Origin: Muribaculaceae bacterium
GTDB taxonomy: Bacteria > Bacteroidota > Bacteroidia > Bacteroidales > Muribaculaceae
Assembly (NCBI GenBank): GCA_023664185.1
Contig: JAMPGA010000001.1
Span: 943,028-987,312 of the forward strand
Length of the DNA stretch: 44,285 nucleotides
Direction of reading: 5' to 3'
A program made the translations under genes and the position numbers. Positions 17,792-26,624 of the stretch are shown piece after piece. The notes under the pieces were generated by a model. The model was not told where the DNA came from, made no database searches, and saw only the letters and a program-made list of their open reading frames with translations. Within the stretch, counting starts at the first letter, position 1; the number at the start of each line of letters is the position of its first letter.

Positions 17792-19354
17792 ATGAAAATC
17801 ACCCTCCCACCCCGTCTGTCCGGGCAGCCTCTGGAGCTTGACACCGACCGAAATTCAAACATCGTGATAATCGGGGCCAATGGCTCGGGCAAGACCCGCT
17901 TTGCGGCCAGGATGGCTGCCGATGCCGAGGGTAATGCCTTCCGCCTCTCGGCGCTGAAGGCTCTCTACGACCGCGACCGCCAGGACCCCACGCCGGGCTC
18001 GATAGACTGTCTGTATCACGAAGCCACGCGCGGAGCCTCGATAATGCGCCCTGACCTGAAGGGGGAGTTTGAGAGGATGATAGCGCTGATGATAAACGAG
18101 GAGATGCTCTCGCTCATAGACTATAAGTTCCGTCGGCTCACCGATCGCCTGCCGGCCACGAGGCTCGAGCAAGTAATAAGGCGCTTTGAGCGGGTGTTTC
18201 CCGACAATAAGGTGCTCATAGAGAGCGGCCGCATGCTTTTCAGCCGCGACGACACGGATGACGCATGGTCGCCAGCCAAACTGTCGGACGGCGAGAAGGC
18301 CGTGATGTATTATCTCGGAGCCGTCACGTTTGCGCCCCGGGGCTCGCTGGTGTTTGTAGACTCACCCGGCATGTTTCTCCATCCGTCGTCGATACGATCG
18401 GTGTGGGACGAGGTGGAGCGCATGCGTCCCGACTGCACATTTGTCTATGTGACCCACGACCTGCAGTTTGCCTCCACACGCACCGGCGGTCAGGCCATAT
18501 GGGTGAAGAGCTGCGACCCGGGAGCCGGAGCCTGGGATTATGACTTCCTCTCGGAGTCTGATGGTCTGACCGATGAGGCTGTCATGGCCATACTGGGTGC
18601 GCGCAAGCCGGTGCTCTTTATTGAAGGTGACGGCATAAACTCGATTGACGCACGTCTTTATCCACTGATATTCAACGACTACACTGTGAAGAGTCTGGGC
18701 GGCTGCGACAGGGTGATAGAGTCGACACGCACGTTCAACTCGCTGCGCTCTTTCCACAATCTTGAGGCTTTCGGCATTGTGGACCGCGACCGCCGCGACG
18801 ACGGCGAGGTGGAATATCTGAGGCGCAAGCAGGTTTTTGTGCCCGAGGTGGCCGAGATTGAAAATCTGTTCATGCTCGAGGATGTGGTGAGCGCCATGGC
18901 TCATGCCGGACACAAGAATCCACAGGAGGTGGTCGACAGGGTGAAGCGTACCATCTTACGGCTCTTTGACGGGGAGCTGCGGCTGCAGGCTCTGCAACAC
19001 ACACGCCACAGGGTGAAAAAGGCAGTGGAGCATCGCATAGACGGCCGATTTGCCAACATAGGGCAGCTTGAAGTGCATATAAGCCAGCTGGCCGACGAGA
19101 TAAATCCGCGAGGCATCTACGAGCAGCTGTGTCGCGATTTCAGACGCTATATCCACGATAAGGACTATGCATCGGTGCTGAGGGTCTACAACCGCAAGAC
19201 GATGATCTCGGAGAGCCATGTGTCTAGGCTCTGCGGGCTTCGCCACGACTCGATGGATGCGTATATAGGTGCGGTGCTCGACCTGCTGCGGCGCGACCGC
19301 CCCGAGGCAGCTACGATCCGCCAGGCTGTGCGCCACGCTTTCAATCTGGAGTGA
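17792..19354 (+). CDS. ABC-type ATPase fused to DUF4435 (TOPRIM-like); PARIS/OLD-like defence candidate
   Basis: A 520-residue cytoplasmic protein. The ATPase half has Walker A GANGSGKT (28-35), an ABC signature LSDGEK (164-169), a Walker B LVFVDS (186-191) in which the usual catalytic Glu after Asp is Ser, and a switch His in VTHD (220-223). The second half matches the DUF4435 plan: VLFIEGDGIN with the acidic Glu278, and GIVDRDRRDD with Asp331/Asp333, the TOPRIM-type metal-binding positions. In PARIS the same pair is AriA (ATPase) and AriB (DUF4435 nuclease), and merged forms are known; OLD/GajA proteins have a similar logic. It sits 29 nt behind the PAP2 gene in otherwise ordinary core genes, so a housekeeping role is also possible. 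Confidence 0.75.
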   Translation: MKITLPPRLSGQPLELDTDRNSNIVIIGANGSGKTRFAARMAADAEGNAFRLSALKALYDRDRQDPTPGSIDCLYHEATRGASIMRPDLKGEFERMIALMINEEMLSLIDYKFRRLTDRLPATRLEQVIRRFERVFPDNKVLIESGRMLFSRDDTDDAWSPAKLSDGEKAVMYYLGAVTFAPRGSLVFVDSPGMFLHPSSIRSVWDEVERMRPDCTFVYVTHDLQFASTRTGGQAIWVKSCDPGAGAWDYDFLSESDGLTDEAVMAILGARKPVLFIEGDGINSIDARLYPLIFNDYTVKSLGGCDRVIESTRTFNSLRSFHNLEAFGIVDRDRRDDGEVEYLRRKQVFVPEVAEIENLFMLEDVVSAMAHAGHKNPQEVVDRVKRTILRLFDGELRLQALQHTRHRVKKAVEHRIDGRFANIGQLEVHISQLADEINPRGIYEQLCRDFRRYIHDKDYASVLRVYNRKTMISESHVSRLCGLRHDSMDAYIGAVLDLLRRDRPEAATIRQAVRHAFNLE

Positions 19355-19399
19355 CACATTGAAAACGTGCAAACATGCCGCAAAACATTCCGGCTGCTA

Positions 19400-19430
19400 T
19401 TTGCATTTATCTTTAAATGTATTATCTTTG
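19400..19430 (+). promoter_or_regulatory. Promoter of malQ
   Basis: TTTG (19400-19403), 19 bp, TATCTTTG (19423-19430); ATG of malQ at 19476 gives a leader of about 40 nt. Confidence 0.75.
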
Positions 19431-19475
19431 CCAACAGGAAAAGAAAACAACTATATATCATACTTACATAAGAAA

Positions 19476-22154
19476 ATGAAACTCACATTCAGCGTAGATT
19501 ATCGCACCGAGTGGGGCGAGTCACTGTTTCTCACAGGCTCGGCTCCGGCTCTTGGTGGAGGCGACATGGACAAGGCTGTGGCAATGAGGCTTGAAGGTGG
19601 CGAAACCTGGATCGTAGAGGTTGAAGTCCCGGGTGCCGATGTGCCCTTCAGCTATGCCTATTTTGTGCGCCACGAAAACGGCAGCATACGCCGCGAGTGG
19701 GGCAAGCAGAGGGTGTTTCGCCGCTCGGGCGAACTGCACCGCGCTGTGCTTCACGACCGTTGGCAGGATCAGCCTTGGGATAAGCCTTATTATGCTGCCT
19801 CGTTTGTAGACTGTATATGCCGCCGCGAAGACCGCCAGGCTCCCGAGCTTCCGGCTCCGGACACTTTCACACTGAGCGTCGACGCCCCCATGGTGGCTCC
19901 CGACGAGTGTGTGGCCGTGAGTGGCAGCGTGGAGGCCATGGGCGCATGGATGCCCGAGAAAGCCCTCAGGATGAGCGATGCCGACTATCCCACCTGGAGC
20001 GTAGATATCCCTCTGGGTGCGCTCTCACATGGTGCCGAATACAAGTATCTCATAATCAAGAAACACTCCGGCGACGTGGTGGCCTGGGAGGGTCGCGACA
20101 ACCGCACATTGCCCCCGGTGTCGGCTCCTGCCGGTGCCGCTGTGGTCAGCTCGGGCGAACGCCTGGTGAATCCTCTTAAACCCTGGCGTGGAGCGGGTGT
20201 GGCCATTCCGGTGTTCTCGTTGCGCAGCGATGAGGACTTCGGTGTGGGCGACTTCCTGGACCTCAAGCAGATGGTGGACTGGGCCGTGCAGACTCGCCAG
20301 CAGTTCATACAGCTCCTCCCCATCAACGACACCACCATGACCGGCTCGTGGACTGACTCATATCCCTACAACGCCAATTCGACCTTTGCCCTCCATCCCA
20401 TGTATCTGCGCCTCAGCGCCATGGGACGACTGGAGAATGCTGAACGTCAGCGATATTTCGACGATCTGAGACGCGAACTCAACCGCCTGCCCCAGGTGGA
20501 CTATGAGAGAGCCAACAACGGCAAGAACGAGTTTACACGCGAACTCTTTGCTCAGGACGGGGCCGCAGCCATGGCCTCCGACGAGGTGAAGGCTTTCGTG
20601 ACCAAAAATGCCGGATGGCTCAAGCCTTACGCCGCCTGGTGTGTGCTCAGAGACCTCAACGGCACCCCCGAGATGGACAAATGGGGGGAATATGCGGTGT
20701 ATGACGAGGCTAAGGTCGATGCTTTCATCGACGCACACCGCCACGAGATCGACTACGTCTATTGGCTGCAATATCACCTTGACCGTCAGATGAGAGAGGT
20801 GCATGAGTATGCCGGACACCATGGTGTGGCTCTGAAGGGCGATATACCCATAGGCATCTCGCGCACCAGCGTTGACGCCTGGATCAAGCCCGAGCTTTTC
20901 AACCTCAACAGTCAGGCGGGCGCTCCGCCGGACGATTTCTCCGTGCTGGGTCAGAACTGGGGCTTCCCCACGTACAACTGGGAAGAGATGTCGCGCGACG
21001 GCTTTGCTTGGTGGAAGTCGCGTTTCCGCAAGATGGCCGAATATTTCGATGCCTATCGCATAGACCATGTGCTGGGATTCTTCCGCATATGGCAGATACC
21101 CATGGATGCTCTTCACGGCCTGCTGGGAGTATTCAACCGCGCACTGCCTTTCACCCCCGACGAGCTGCGCAACAGCTATGACTTTTGGCTCGACACCGAG
21201 CGCCAGACCCGCCCCTATATACAGGATTGGATGCTGGGCGACTTCTTCGGTGAGTGGACCGACGAGTGCCGTCAGACTTATCTCGATGACATCGGCTATG
21301 GCGCTTACCGGCTCAAGCCTGAGTTTGACACTCAGCGCAAGGTGGCCAACCATTTTGCAGCCCTCGAGCCTACGGAGAAGAACAACCGCATCTGTAATGC
21401 TCTGATGGGGCTGATCGACGATGTGCTGTTCATAGAAGATCCGGTGGAGAAGGGCAAGTATCATCCGCGCATATCGGCTCAGTACACCTATAGCTACCGA
21501 GTGCTCAACGACTATGAGAAGTGGTGTTTCAACCGCCTTTACAACGACTTCTACTATCGCCGCAACAACGATTTCTGGTATGGTCAGGCCATGTGGAAGA
21601 TGCCGCCACTTATCCAGGCCACCGACATGCTCACCTGTGCCGAAGACCTGGGTATGATTCCGGCATGTGTGCCTGCGGTGATGAATGAGCTTGAGATACT
21701 GGTGCTTGAGATACAGCGTATGCCCAAGGATCCCACCACTCCGTTTGGCAACACCTGGACCTATCCCTACTATTCGGTGTGCACCACGTCGACCCACGAC
21801 ATGGACGGCATACGTCGCTGGTGGGAGGCCGACCGTGCCACTACGCAGCGTTTCTACAACGAAGTGCTCCGCGAGCCGGGCGAGGCTCCGCAGTATGCCG
21901 AGCCCTGGATATGTGAGCGCATCATAAACCTACACCTGCTGTCGCCCTCAATGCTGTGCATACTGCCTTTGCAGGACTGGCTCAGCATAGACGGAGTGCT
22001 TCGCCGACAGGATCCGCGCGAGGAGCTCATCAATATCCCTGCCAATCCTCGCCACTACTGGCGCTATCGCATGCACCTCACGCTCAGCGAGCTCATCGAT
22101 GCCAAAGAGCTGAACAATCGCCTGCGCGAAATGATCGCAGCCTCCGGACGATAA
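19476..22154 (+). CDS. malQ: 4-alpha-glucanotransferase (amylomaltase) with two CBM20 domains
   Basis: An 892-residue cytoplasmic enzyme with two N-terminal starch-binding CBM20-like modules (about 1-110 and 130-230; AWEGRDNRTLP closes the second) and a GH77 barrel. Catalytic signatures are YRIDHVLGFFRIWQ (nucleophile Asp), CAEDLGMIP (acid/base Glu) and TSTHDMDGIRRWW (third acidic residue). It transfers maltosyl units between alpha-1,4-glucans in maltodextrin and glycogen metabolism. This CBM20-CBM20-GH77 layout, about 900 residues, is the usual Bacteroidetes and plant-DPE2-like form. The ATG at 19476 is chosen over an upstream in-frame start near 19269 because it follows the promoter and begins the CBM. 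It lies 121 nt after the ATPase-DUF4435 gene with its own promoter. Confidence 0.96.
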   Translation: MKLTFSVDYRTEWGESLFLTGSAPALGGGDMDKAVAMRLEGGETWIVEVEVPGADVPFSYAYFVRHENGSIRREWGKQRVFRRSGELHRAVLHDRWQDQPWDKPYYAASFVDCICRREDRQAPELPAPDTFTLSVDAPMVAPDECVAVSGSVEAMGAWMPEKALRMSDADYPTWSVDIPLGALSHGAEYKYLIIKKHSGDVVAWEGRDNRTLPPVSAPAGAAVVSSGERLVNPLKPWRGAGVAIPVFSLRSDEDFGVGDFLDLKQMVDWAVQTRQQFIQLLPINDTTMTGSWTDSYPYNANSTFALHPMYLRLSAMGRLENAERQRYFDDLRRELNRLPQVDYERANNGKNEFTRELFAQDGAAAMASDEVKAFVTKNAGWLKPYAAWCVLRDLNGTPEMDKWGEYAVYDEAKVDAFIDAHRHEIDYVYWLQYHLDRQMREVHEYAGHHGVALKGDIPIGISRTSVDAWIKPELFNLNSQAGAPPDDFSVLGQNWGFPTYNWEEMSRDGFAWWKSRFRKMAEYFDAYRIDHVLGFFRIWQIPMDALHGLLGVFNRALPFTPDELRNSYDFWLDTERQTRPYIQDWMLGDFFGEWTDECRQTYLDDIGYGAYRLKPEFDTQRKVANHFAALEPTEKNNRICNALMGLIDDVLFIEDPVEKGKYHPRISAQYTYSYRVLNDYEKWCFNRLYNDFYYRRNNDFWYGQAMWKMPPLIQATDMLTCAEDLGMIPACVPAVMNELEILVLEIQRMPKDPTTPFGNTWTYPYYSVCTTSTHDMDGIRRWWEADRATTQRFYNEVLREPGEAPQYAEPWICERIINLHLLSPSMLCILPLQDWLSIDGVLRRQDPREELINIPANPRHYWRYRMHLTLSELIDAKELNNRLREMIAASGR

Positions 22155-22172
22155 GACAGGTGGGAAAGAATT

Positions 22173-22250
22173 GAGAATGGAGAATTGAGAGTTGAGAATT
22201 TGAGCTCTCAATTCTCCATTCTCTCCTCTCCCCCTCCCTCTCGGTTTTTT
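22173..22250 (+). terminator. Long perfect inverted repeat after malQ
   Basis: A 19-bp perfect stem (22173-22191 with 22205-22223, core GAGAATTGAGAG/CTCTCAATTCTC) and a 13-nt loop, with a T6 tract at 22245-22250. The stem is built from AATTGAGA-type units that recur at 29011-29028, 29152-29168 and 23866. It probably ends malQ transcription and also looks like a mobile repeat unit. Confidence 0.6.
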
Positions 22251-22352
22251 AACTTAATTGTTACAATTTAGCAATTATTTTAACTTTATCACCTTGAACT
22301 CTGATGTTTAGCTTTTTGTTGATAGAGTATAAGAACCGAGATTGTTACAATT

Positions 22353-23837
22353 ATGAACCCGACGATTTACTCACGCTTCAAAGAGCTCGTCATCGCTAAT
22401 CCCGACCATCCAGCCGTCATTGACGAGCAATCCTGCGTTAATTATGCAGGCCTCGACCTTATGGTCGATACTCTCATATCGCGCTTCCCCTCTTTCATAC
22501 CTGCCCGCGTCGGGGTGGTGATGGACCACTCCGTCGGGATGATAGCCTCTCTGCTGGCCATCAACAAGGCCGGGGCTGCCTTTGTGCCTGTCGAGCCCGA
22601 TTTTCCGCCCGAGCGCATGGTGAAGTTTCTCACTGAAAACGGTGTGGACTTCGTGATCACGCAGGAGAAGTATGCCCACCTGGTCAACTCTTTCAATCTG
22701 CTCATACTCACTCCATCCATCTATGCCAATCCGGCATTGATGCGACTGCCCGACCGCAGCCGTGCCGACCGTCCGGCCTATATACTGTATACCTCCAGCC
22801 CATCGGGCTACCCACTCGGCATTATGGTGGGCAACCATCAGGTGGTGAGCATGGCCGCAAGATTTGGCAAAGCCTTCAAAGTCAACACCGACGATGTGCT
22901 GTTGCAGTATTCGGCCGTGATAGTCAACATATTCATAGAAGAGGTGTTTGGCACTCTGCTCAACGGCGCCGTGCTGGCCATCCCGTCGGCCGAGACGCGC
23001 AACGATCCTCAGGCACTCGTGAAGTTTGCCGACGAGCAGTATGTCTCCATCATAAGCGGCTTCCCCTACCTGCTCCACGAGCTCAACGCCATGCGCTCCC
23101 TCCCCCTCACACTCCGCATGGTCATCTCCGGAGGCGACCAGCTCAGCCCGCAGTCGGTGGATCATCTAATCGAGCAGATCCCCGTCTACAATACCTACGG
23201 CCCACAGGAAGCCACCGTGCTCTCCACACTCTACTGCTGCAACGAGGGTGCACCCCTCCCCGGCGGCCACTATCCAGCAGGAAAGCCCATGGAGGGTATA
23301 GAGATACATATCCTCGACAACGATCTCAACCCCGTGGCTCCAGGACAGGAAGGTGAGATATGCATTTCGGGCGACGGTGTGGCCGATTCCATCACAGGCG
23401 ACCGACGCACCGAGCTGATGGCCTCGCTCACCTCTCTGCCCGACGGCACACGCATAGCCCGCACCGGCGACATGGGACGTCTTCTCCCCGACGGCACGCT
23501 CGAATACATGCGCCGCAAGGACTCCGAAGTGCTCGTGCTGGGCAAGCGCGTTGTGACCGGTGAAGTGGAGAGAGCCCTCATGGCCTCGGGCGAGGTGAAA
23601 GACTGCACCGTGGTCCACTACACCGACGAGAAAGGCCTGGTCTATCTGGTGGCCTACGTAGTCCCCTCATCGTCAACCTTCTCGCTGTCGTGGACAAAAA
23701 ACCGACTGGCGCAGTATCTGCCCGCCTACATGGTGCCAGAGTTTTTTGTACTGCTCAAGCAGCTCCCCGTCACAGCCACCGGCCAGGTGAACCAGCAGGC
23801 ACTCCCCGTGGTGCTCAAAGATGCCGCCGCCGGCTGA
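22353..23837 (+). CDS. NRPS-like adenylation-domain protein with degenerate active site
   Basis: A 494-residue stand-alone AMP-binding protein of the amino-acid adenylation (NRPS A-domain) type. Recognisable cores are A3 YILYTSSPSGYPLG (consensus YTSGTTGxPKG), A5 YGPQEAT, A7 RTGDMGR, A8 EVLVLGKRVVTGEVE and A10 PVTATGQVNQQAL. Several catalytic positions differ: the A3 Lys is Leu, the A4 Asp region reads SAVIVNIFIEEVFG without Asp, and the A10 Lys that closes the active site (NGK) is Gln. There is no carrier-protein or condensation domain, and no NRPS gene nearby. It may bind a different substrate or act without adenylation. It stands alone between two hairpins. Confidence 0.8.
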   Translation: MNPTIYSRFKELVIANPDHPAVIDEQSCVNYAGLDLMVDTLISRFPSFIPARVGVVMDHSVGMIASLLAINKAGAAFVPVEPDFPPERMVKFLTENGVDFVITQEKYAHLVNSFNLLILTPSIYANPALMRLPDRSRADRPAYILYTSSPSGYPLGIMVGNHQVVSMAARFGKAFKVNTDDVLLQYSAVIVNIFIEEVFGTLLNGAVLAIPSAETRNDPQALVKFADEQYVSIISGFPYLLHELNAMRSLPLTLRMVISGGDQLSPQSVDHLIEQIPVYNTYGPQEATVLSTLYCCNEGAPLPGGHYPAGKPMEGIEIHILDNDLNPVAPGQEGEICISGDGVADSITGDRRTELMASLTSLPDGTRIARTGDMGRLLPDGTLEYMRRKDSEVLVLGKRVVTGEVERALMASGEVKDCTVVHYTDEKGLVYLVAYVVPSSSTFSLSWTKNRLAQYLPAYMVPEFFVLLKQLPVTATGQVNQQALPVVLKDAAAG

Positions 23838-23865
23838 CCAATCCACGGATATAGATACACATTTT

Positions 23866-23905
23866 AATTGAGAGCCGAAAAAGTTTTTCGGCTCTCAATT
23901 ATTTT
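23866..23905. terminator. Bidirectional-looking terminator before pfkA
   Basis: AATTGAGAGCCG (23866-23877) pairs with CGGCTCTCAATT (23889-23900) around AAAAAGTTTTT, followed by ATTTT. It separates the adenylation-domain gene from pfkA and overlaps the -33 region of the pfkA promoter. Confidence 0.7.
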
Positions 23906-23908
23906 CAT

Positions 23909-23916
23909 TATATTTG
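23909..23916 (+). promoter_or_regulatory. -7 box of the pfkA promoter
   Basis: TATATTTG fits TAnnTTTG and lies 24 nt before the pfkA ATG. The -33 position falls in the terminator stem and is weak (TTCG at 23887-23890). Confidence 0.5.
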
Positions 23917-23940
23917 TGGTGGAATATCAAAGACACCACT

Positions 23941-24921
23941 ATGTCACAGATCAAATGTGTGGGCATACTCACCTCGGGAGGTGACGCCCCCGGAATGAAC
24001 GCGGCCATTCGCGCCGTCACCCGCTCGGCCATCTACAGCGGTTTGAAAGTCAAGGGCATCTATCGTGGATATCGCGGCCTCATCACCGACGAGATAGTAG
24101 AGTTCAAGACTCAGAACGTATCAAATATCATTCAGGCCGGAGGCACCATTCTCAAGACCGCCCGATGCAAGGAGTTTACCACTCCCGAAGGCCGTCAGCT
24201 GGCCTACGACAATCTGAAGCGCCAGGAGATCGACGCCCTCGTGGTGATAGGCGGCGACGGCTCTCTGACCGGTGCCCGCATCTTTGCCAACGAGTTCAAC
24301 ATCCCCATCATAGGCCTGCCCGGCACCATCGACAACGACCTCTACGGCACCGACTCGACCATCGGCTATGACACAGCCCTAAACACCATCATGGAGTGTG
24401 TCGACAAAATCCGCGACACCGCCACGAGCCACGAGCGCCTTTTCTTCATCGAAGTGATGGGACGCGATGCCGGCTTCCTGGCCCTCAACGGAGCCATCGC
24501 TTCGGGAGCCGAAGCAGCCATCATCCCCGAAATATCCACCGAGGTCGACCAGCTGGCCGAGCTCATCGAGCACGGATTCCGCAAGAGCAAAAACTCATCC
24601 ATCGTGCTTGTGGCCGAAAGCCCCGTCACCGGCGGAGCCATGGGCCTGGCCGAACGTGTAAAGACAGAATATCCCGGCTACGATGTGCGCGTTTCCATCC
24701 TGGGCCACCTGCAGCGAGGCGGTTCCCCCACAGCCTTCGACCGCATCCTGGCATCGCGCCTCGGCTCGGCAGCCATCGACGCCCTCGTAGAGGATCAGCG
24801 CAACGTGATGATGGGCGTGCGCAACGATGAGATTGTCTATGTGCCCTTCTCTAAGGCCATCAAAAACGACAAGCCCATACGTCGCGACCTCATCGACACT
24901 CTCAGAAGACTCTCAATATAA
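23941..24921 (+). CDS. pfkA: ATP-dependent 6-phosphofructokinase
   Basis: A 326-residue group-A phosphofructokinase catalysing fructose 6-phosphate to fructose 1,6-bisphosphate, the committed step of glycolysis. Visible motifs: [16 protein letters not shown] at the N-terminus (ATP site), GGDGSLTGA, the catalytic loop LPGTIDND with Asp, [18 protein letters not shown], and [12 protein letters not shown] at the substrate site. GGDGS with Gly (not Asp) after GGDG is the ATP-type pattern. ATG 23941 is chosen because it begins the conserved domain; an upstream in-frame start would overlap the -7 box. A LolD-like ATPase gene follows after one base. Confidence 0.96.
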   Translation: MSQIKCVGILTSGGDAPGMNAAIRAVTRSAIYSGLKVKGIYRGYRGLITDEIVEFKTQNVSNIIQAGGTILKTARCKEFTTPEGRQLAYDNLKRQEIDALVVIGGDGSLTGARIFANEFNIPIIGLPGTIDNDLYGTDSTIGYDTALNTIMECVDKIRDTATSHERLFFIEVMGRDAGFLALNGAIASGAEAAIIPEISTEVDQLAELIEHGFRKSKNSSIVLVAESPVTGGAMGLAERVKTEYPGYDVRVSILGHLQRGGSPTAFDRILASRLGSAAIDALVEDQRNVMMGVRNDEIVYVPFSKAIKNDKPIRRDLIDTLRRLSI

Positions 24922-24922
24922 G

Positions 24923-25576
24923 TTGATAGAAGTCCGCAACATATCGAAAAGCTTCGACTCGCTCCGCGTGCTCGATGATGTAAGCCTCAGCGTAGCCGAC
25001 GGCGAGTTTCTCTCCATCGTCGGGCCAAGCGGTGCGGGCAAAACCACGCTGCTCCAGATTATAGGCTCGCTCGAGGCCCCCGACTCTGGGCATGTGCTCT
25101 ATGACGGCACCGACATCGTAGGCATGAAGGAACGCCCCCTGGCTGCATTCCGCAACCGCAACATAGGGTTTGTGTTTCAGTTCCATCAGCTGCTGCCCGA
25201 GTTTACCGTAACCGAAAATGTGGCTCTGCCGGCCATGATAGCCGGCGAGTCACACCACCGGGCCATGGACAAAGCCGCCGCCCTGCTAACCGACCTCGGC
25301 CTGGGCGAGCGCCTCACCCACCGCCCCTCGCAGCTCTCGGGTGGCGAGCGCCAGAGGGCTGCCGTGGCTCGTGCGCTCGTCAACGACCCTGCCGTAATCC
25401 TGGCCGACGAGCCCTCAGGCAGCCTCGACTCCCACAACCGCGAAGAGCTTTACTCACTCTTTTTCGACCTGCGCGCACGCACACGCAAGACCTTCGTAAT
25501 CGTCACCCACGACGAGACCCTCGCACTCACATCAGACCGCATAGTCCGCATGCAGGACGGACGCATCATATCATGA
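24923..25576 (+). CDS. LolD/MacB-type ABC transporter ATP-binding protein
   Basis: A 217-residue ATPase with every ABC motif: Walker [10 protein letters not shown] (about 35-43), Q-loop [12 protein letters not shown], signature [15 protein letters not shown], Walker [14 protein letters not shown], and switch His VTHD. The sequence is closest in style to LolD (lipoprotein release) and MacB. I place the start at TTG 24923, one base after the pfkA stop, because the protein then begins with the usual [10 protein letters not shown] strand. An ATG at 24827 would overlap pfkA by 95 nt and add a non-homologous tail. No permease gene is beside it; the partner LolC/E-type membrane protein must be elsewhere. 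It overlaps the following lipoprotein gene by 4 nt (ATGA). Confidence 0.88.
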   Translation: MIEVRNISKSFDSLRVLDDVSLSVADGEFLSIVGPSGAGKTTLLQIIGSLEAPDSGHVLYDGTDIVGMKERPLAAFRNRNIGFVFQFHQLLPEFTVTENVALPAMIAGESHHRAMDKAAALLTDLGLGERLTHRPSQLSGGERQRAAVARALVNDPAVILADEPSGSLDSHNREELYSLFFDLRARTRKTFVIVTHDETLALTSDRIVRMQDGRIIS

Positions 25577-26247
25577 GACTGATCACACCACTGCTGCTCG
25601 CACTACTCATGCTCTGTTCATGCCGCCCCGACGGTGTGGACGGCGAGGTGCTGATGCAGTTCACCGAGATAGCCACATTCCGGGGCAACGACAACCCCTG
25701 GGGAGGCGCCCTCTTCACGCTGCGACGCGACGGAGACTCACCCGAAATCCAGCTCACCACTTCCCGCGCGCTTGCCGATACCTATCGCGCCGGACAGCGG
25801 GTGCTCATACTCTACACCATCCCATCCAATCAGCCCTACACATCCGGAGCCATAGATCTGCTCGGAGTGGGCACCGTAAACAACGGAAAAGTGACGACAC
25901 TCGAGGAGGGGGAGCAGTGGAACGCCGACCCTGTATACCTCTATAGCATCTGGCGCACAGGACAGTATCTCAATCTCCATGTGCGCCTCCCATACTCCAC
26001 CGAGCCCCGCCGCTTCTGGCTGGCCCTCGACCCGGCCACAGCCACAGCTCCCATGCCCGACCTGTATCTGGTCCACGACATACCCGACGGAGCCAACGTC
26101 ACATTCGACCGCAGCTACTATGCCTCCTACGACATCTCATCCGTCTGGCAGACGGCCACTGAAGGGATCAGGGTGCATGTGGAAAACTCAAACCTCGATC
26201 ACGGCATATTTACCTTCACCAAACAGCCGTCCAACACCACTCTCTGA
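25573..26247 (+). CDS. NigD-like lipoprotein
   Basis: A 224-residue lipoprotein with lipobox CSC (Cys17). An N-terminal beta domain begins with [15 protein letters not shown] and includes [11 protein letters not shown], and a C-terminal beta domain contains [21 protein letters not shown], the two-domain order of the Bacteroidales NigD-like family (named from the nig bacteriocin region of Prevotella). Its biochemical role is not known. Translational coupling (ATGA overlap) with the LolD-like ATPase suggests a functional link to lipoprotein or envelope traffic, which is inference. Confidence 0.8.
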   Translation: MRLITPLLLALLMLCSCRPDGVDGEVLMQFTEIATFRGNDNPWGGALFTLRRDGDSPEIQLTTSRALADTYRAGQRVLILYTIPSNQPYTSGAIDLLGVGTVNNGKVTTLEEGEQWNADPVYLYSIWRTGQYLNLHVRLPYSTEPRRFWLALDPATATAPMPDLYLVHDIPDGANVTFDRSYYASYDISSVWQTATEGIRVHVENSNLDHGIFTFTKQPSNTTL

Positions 26248-26326
26248 CCCCGATATGCTCAGTGGCACTCGCCGTGTGCAATAGGTTAAATTCCTATAAT
26301 AGCAGTGCGGGACAGGGAATTTTCAT

Positions 26327-26334
26327 TAACTTTG
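26327..26334 (+). promoter_or_regulatory. -7 box of the 2-oxoacid:ferredoxin oxidoreductase operon
   Basis: TAACTTTG fits TAnnTTTG, 40 nt before the ferredoxin ATG. No TTTG lies at the expected -33 site, so an activator may be needed or the element is weak. Confidence 0.45.
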
Positions 26335-26373
26335 TACAGAATACATACCCAAACCATCATCACACAAACGAAT

Positions 26374-26604
26374 ATGGCAAAGATCACCGGAGCTGTCGAC
26401 ATCGATCGCGAACGATGCAAAGGCTGCGACCTATGTGTAGTGGCTTGTCCCTGCTCAGTGCTGGCCCTTGAATCTAAAGATGTCAACGACCGTGGCTACC
26501 ACTACGCCACCGACATCGCGCCCGAAGCGTGTATCGGTTGTGCCGCATGCGCCACAGTGTGTCCCGACGGATGCATCACCGTCTATCGAGTAGTTGAAAA
26601 ATAA
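26374..26604 (+). CDS. 4Fe-4S ferredoxin subunit of 2-oxoacid:ferredoxin oxidoreductase
   Basis: A 76-residue di-cluster ferredoxin with two CxxCxxCxxxCP motifs: CKGCDLCVVACP and CIGCAACATVCP. It passes electrons from the oxoacid oxidoreductase to soluble ferredoxin. The start ATG at 26374 is taken because the domain begins there (MAKITGAVDIDRERCKGC). It heads a four-gene operon; the alpha subunit gene starts 21 nt later. Confidence 0.92.
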   Translation: MAKITGAVDIDRERCKGCDLCVVACPCSVLALESKDVNDRGYHYATDIAPEACIGCAACATVCPDGCITVYRVVEK

Positions 26605-26624
26605 CCCCCACTCCTCTTATACAT

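Noticed and set aside
19269..19475. Longer start for malQ
   Set aside because: It would overlap the ATPase-DUF4435 gene and cross the malQ promoter; the CBM20 begins at the chosen ATG.
20358..21797. 479-codon open frame antisense to malQ
   Set aside because: Shadow of a GH77 enzyme with all catalytic motifs; composition (Val, His, Gly rich) is typical of an antisense reading.
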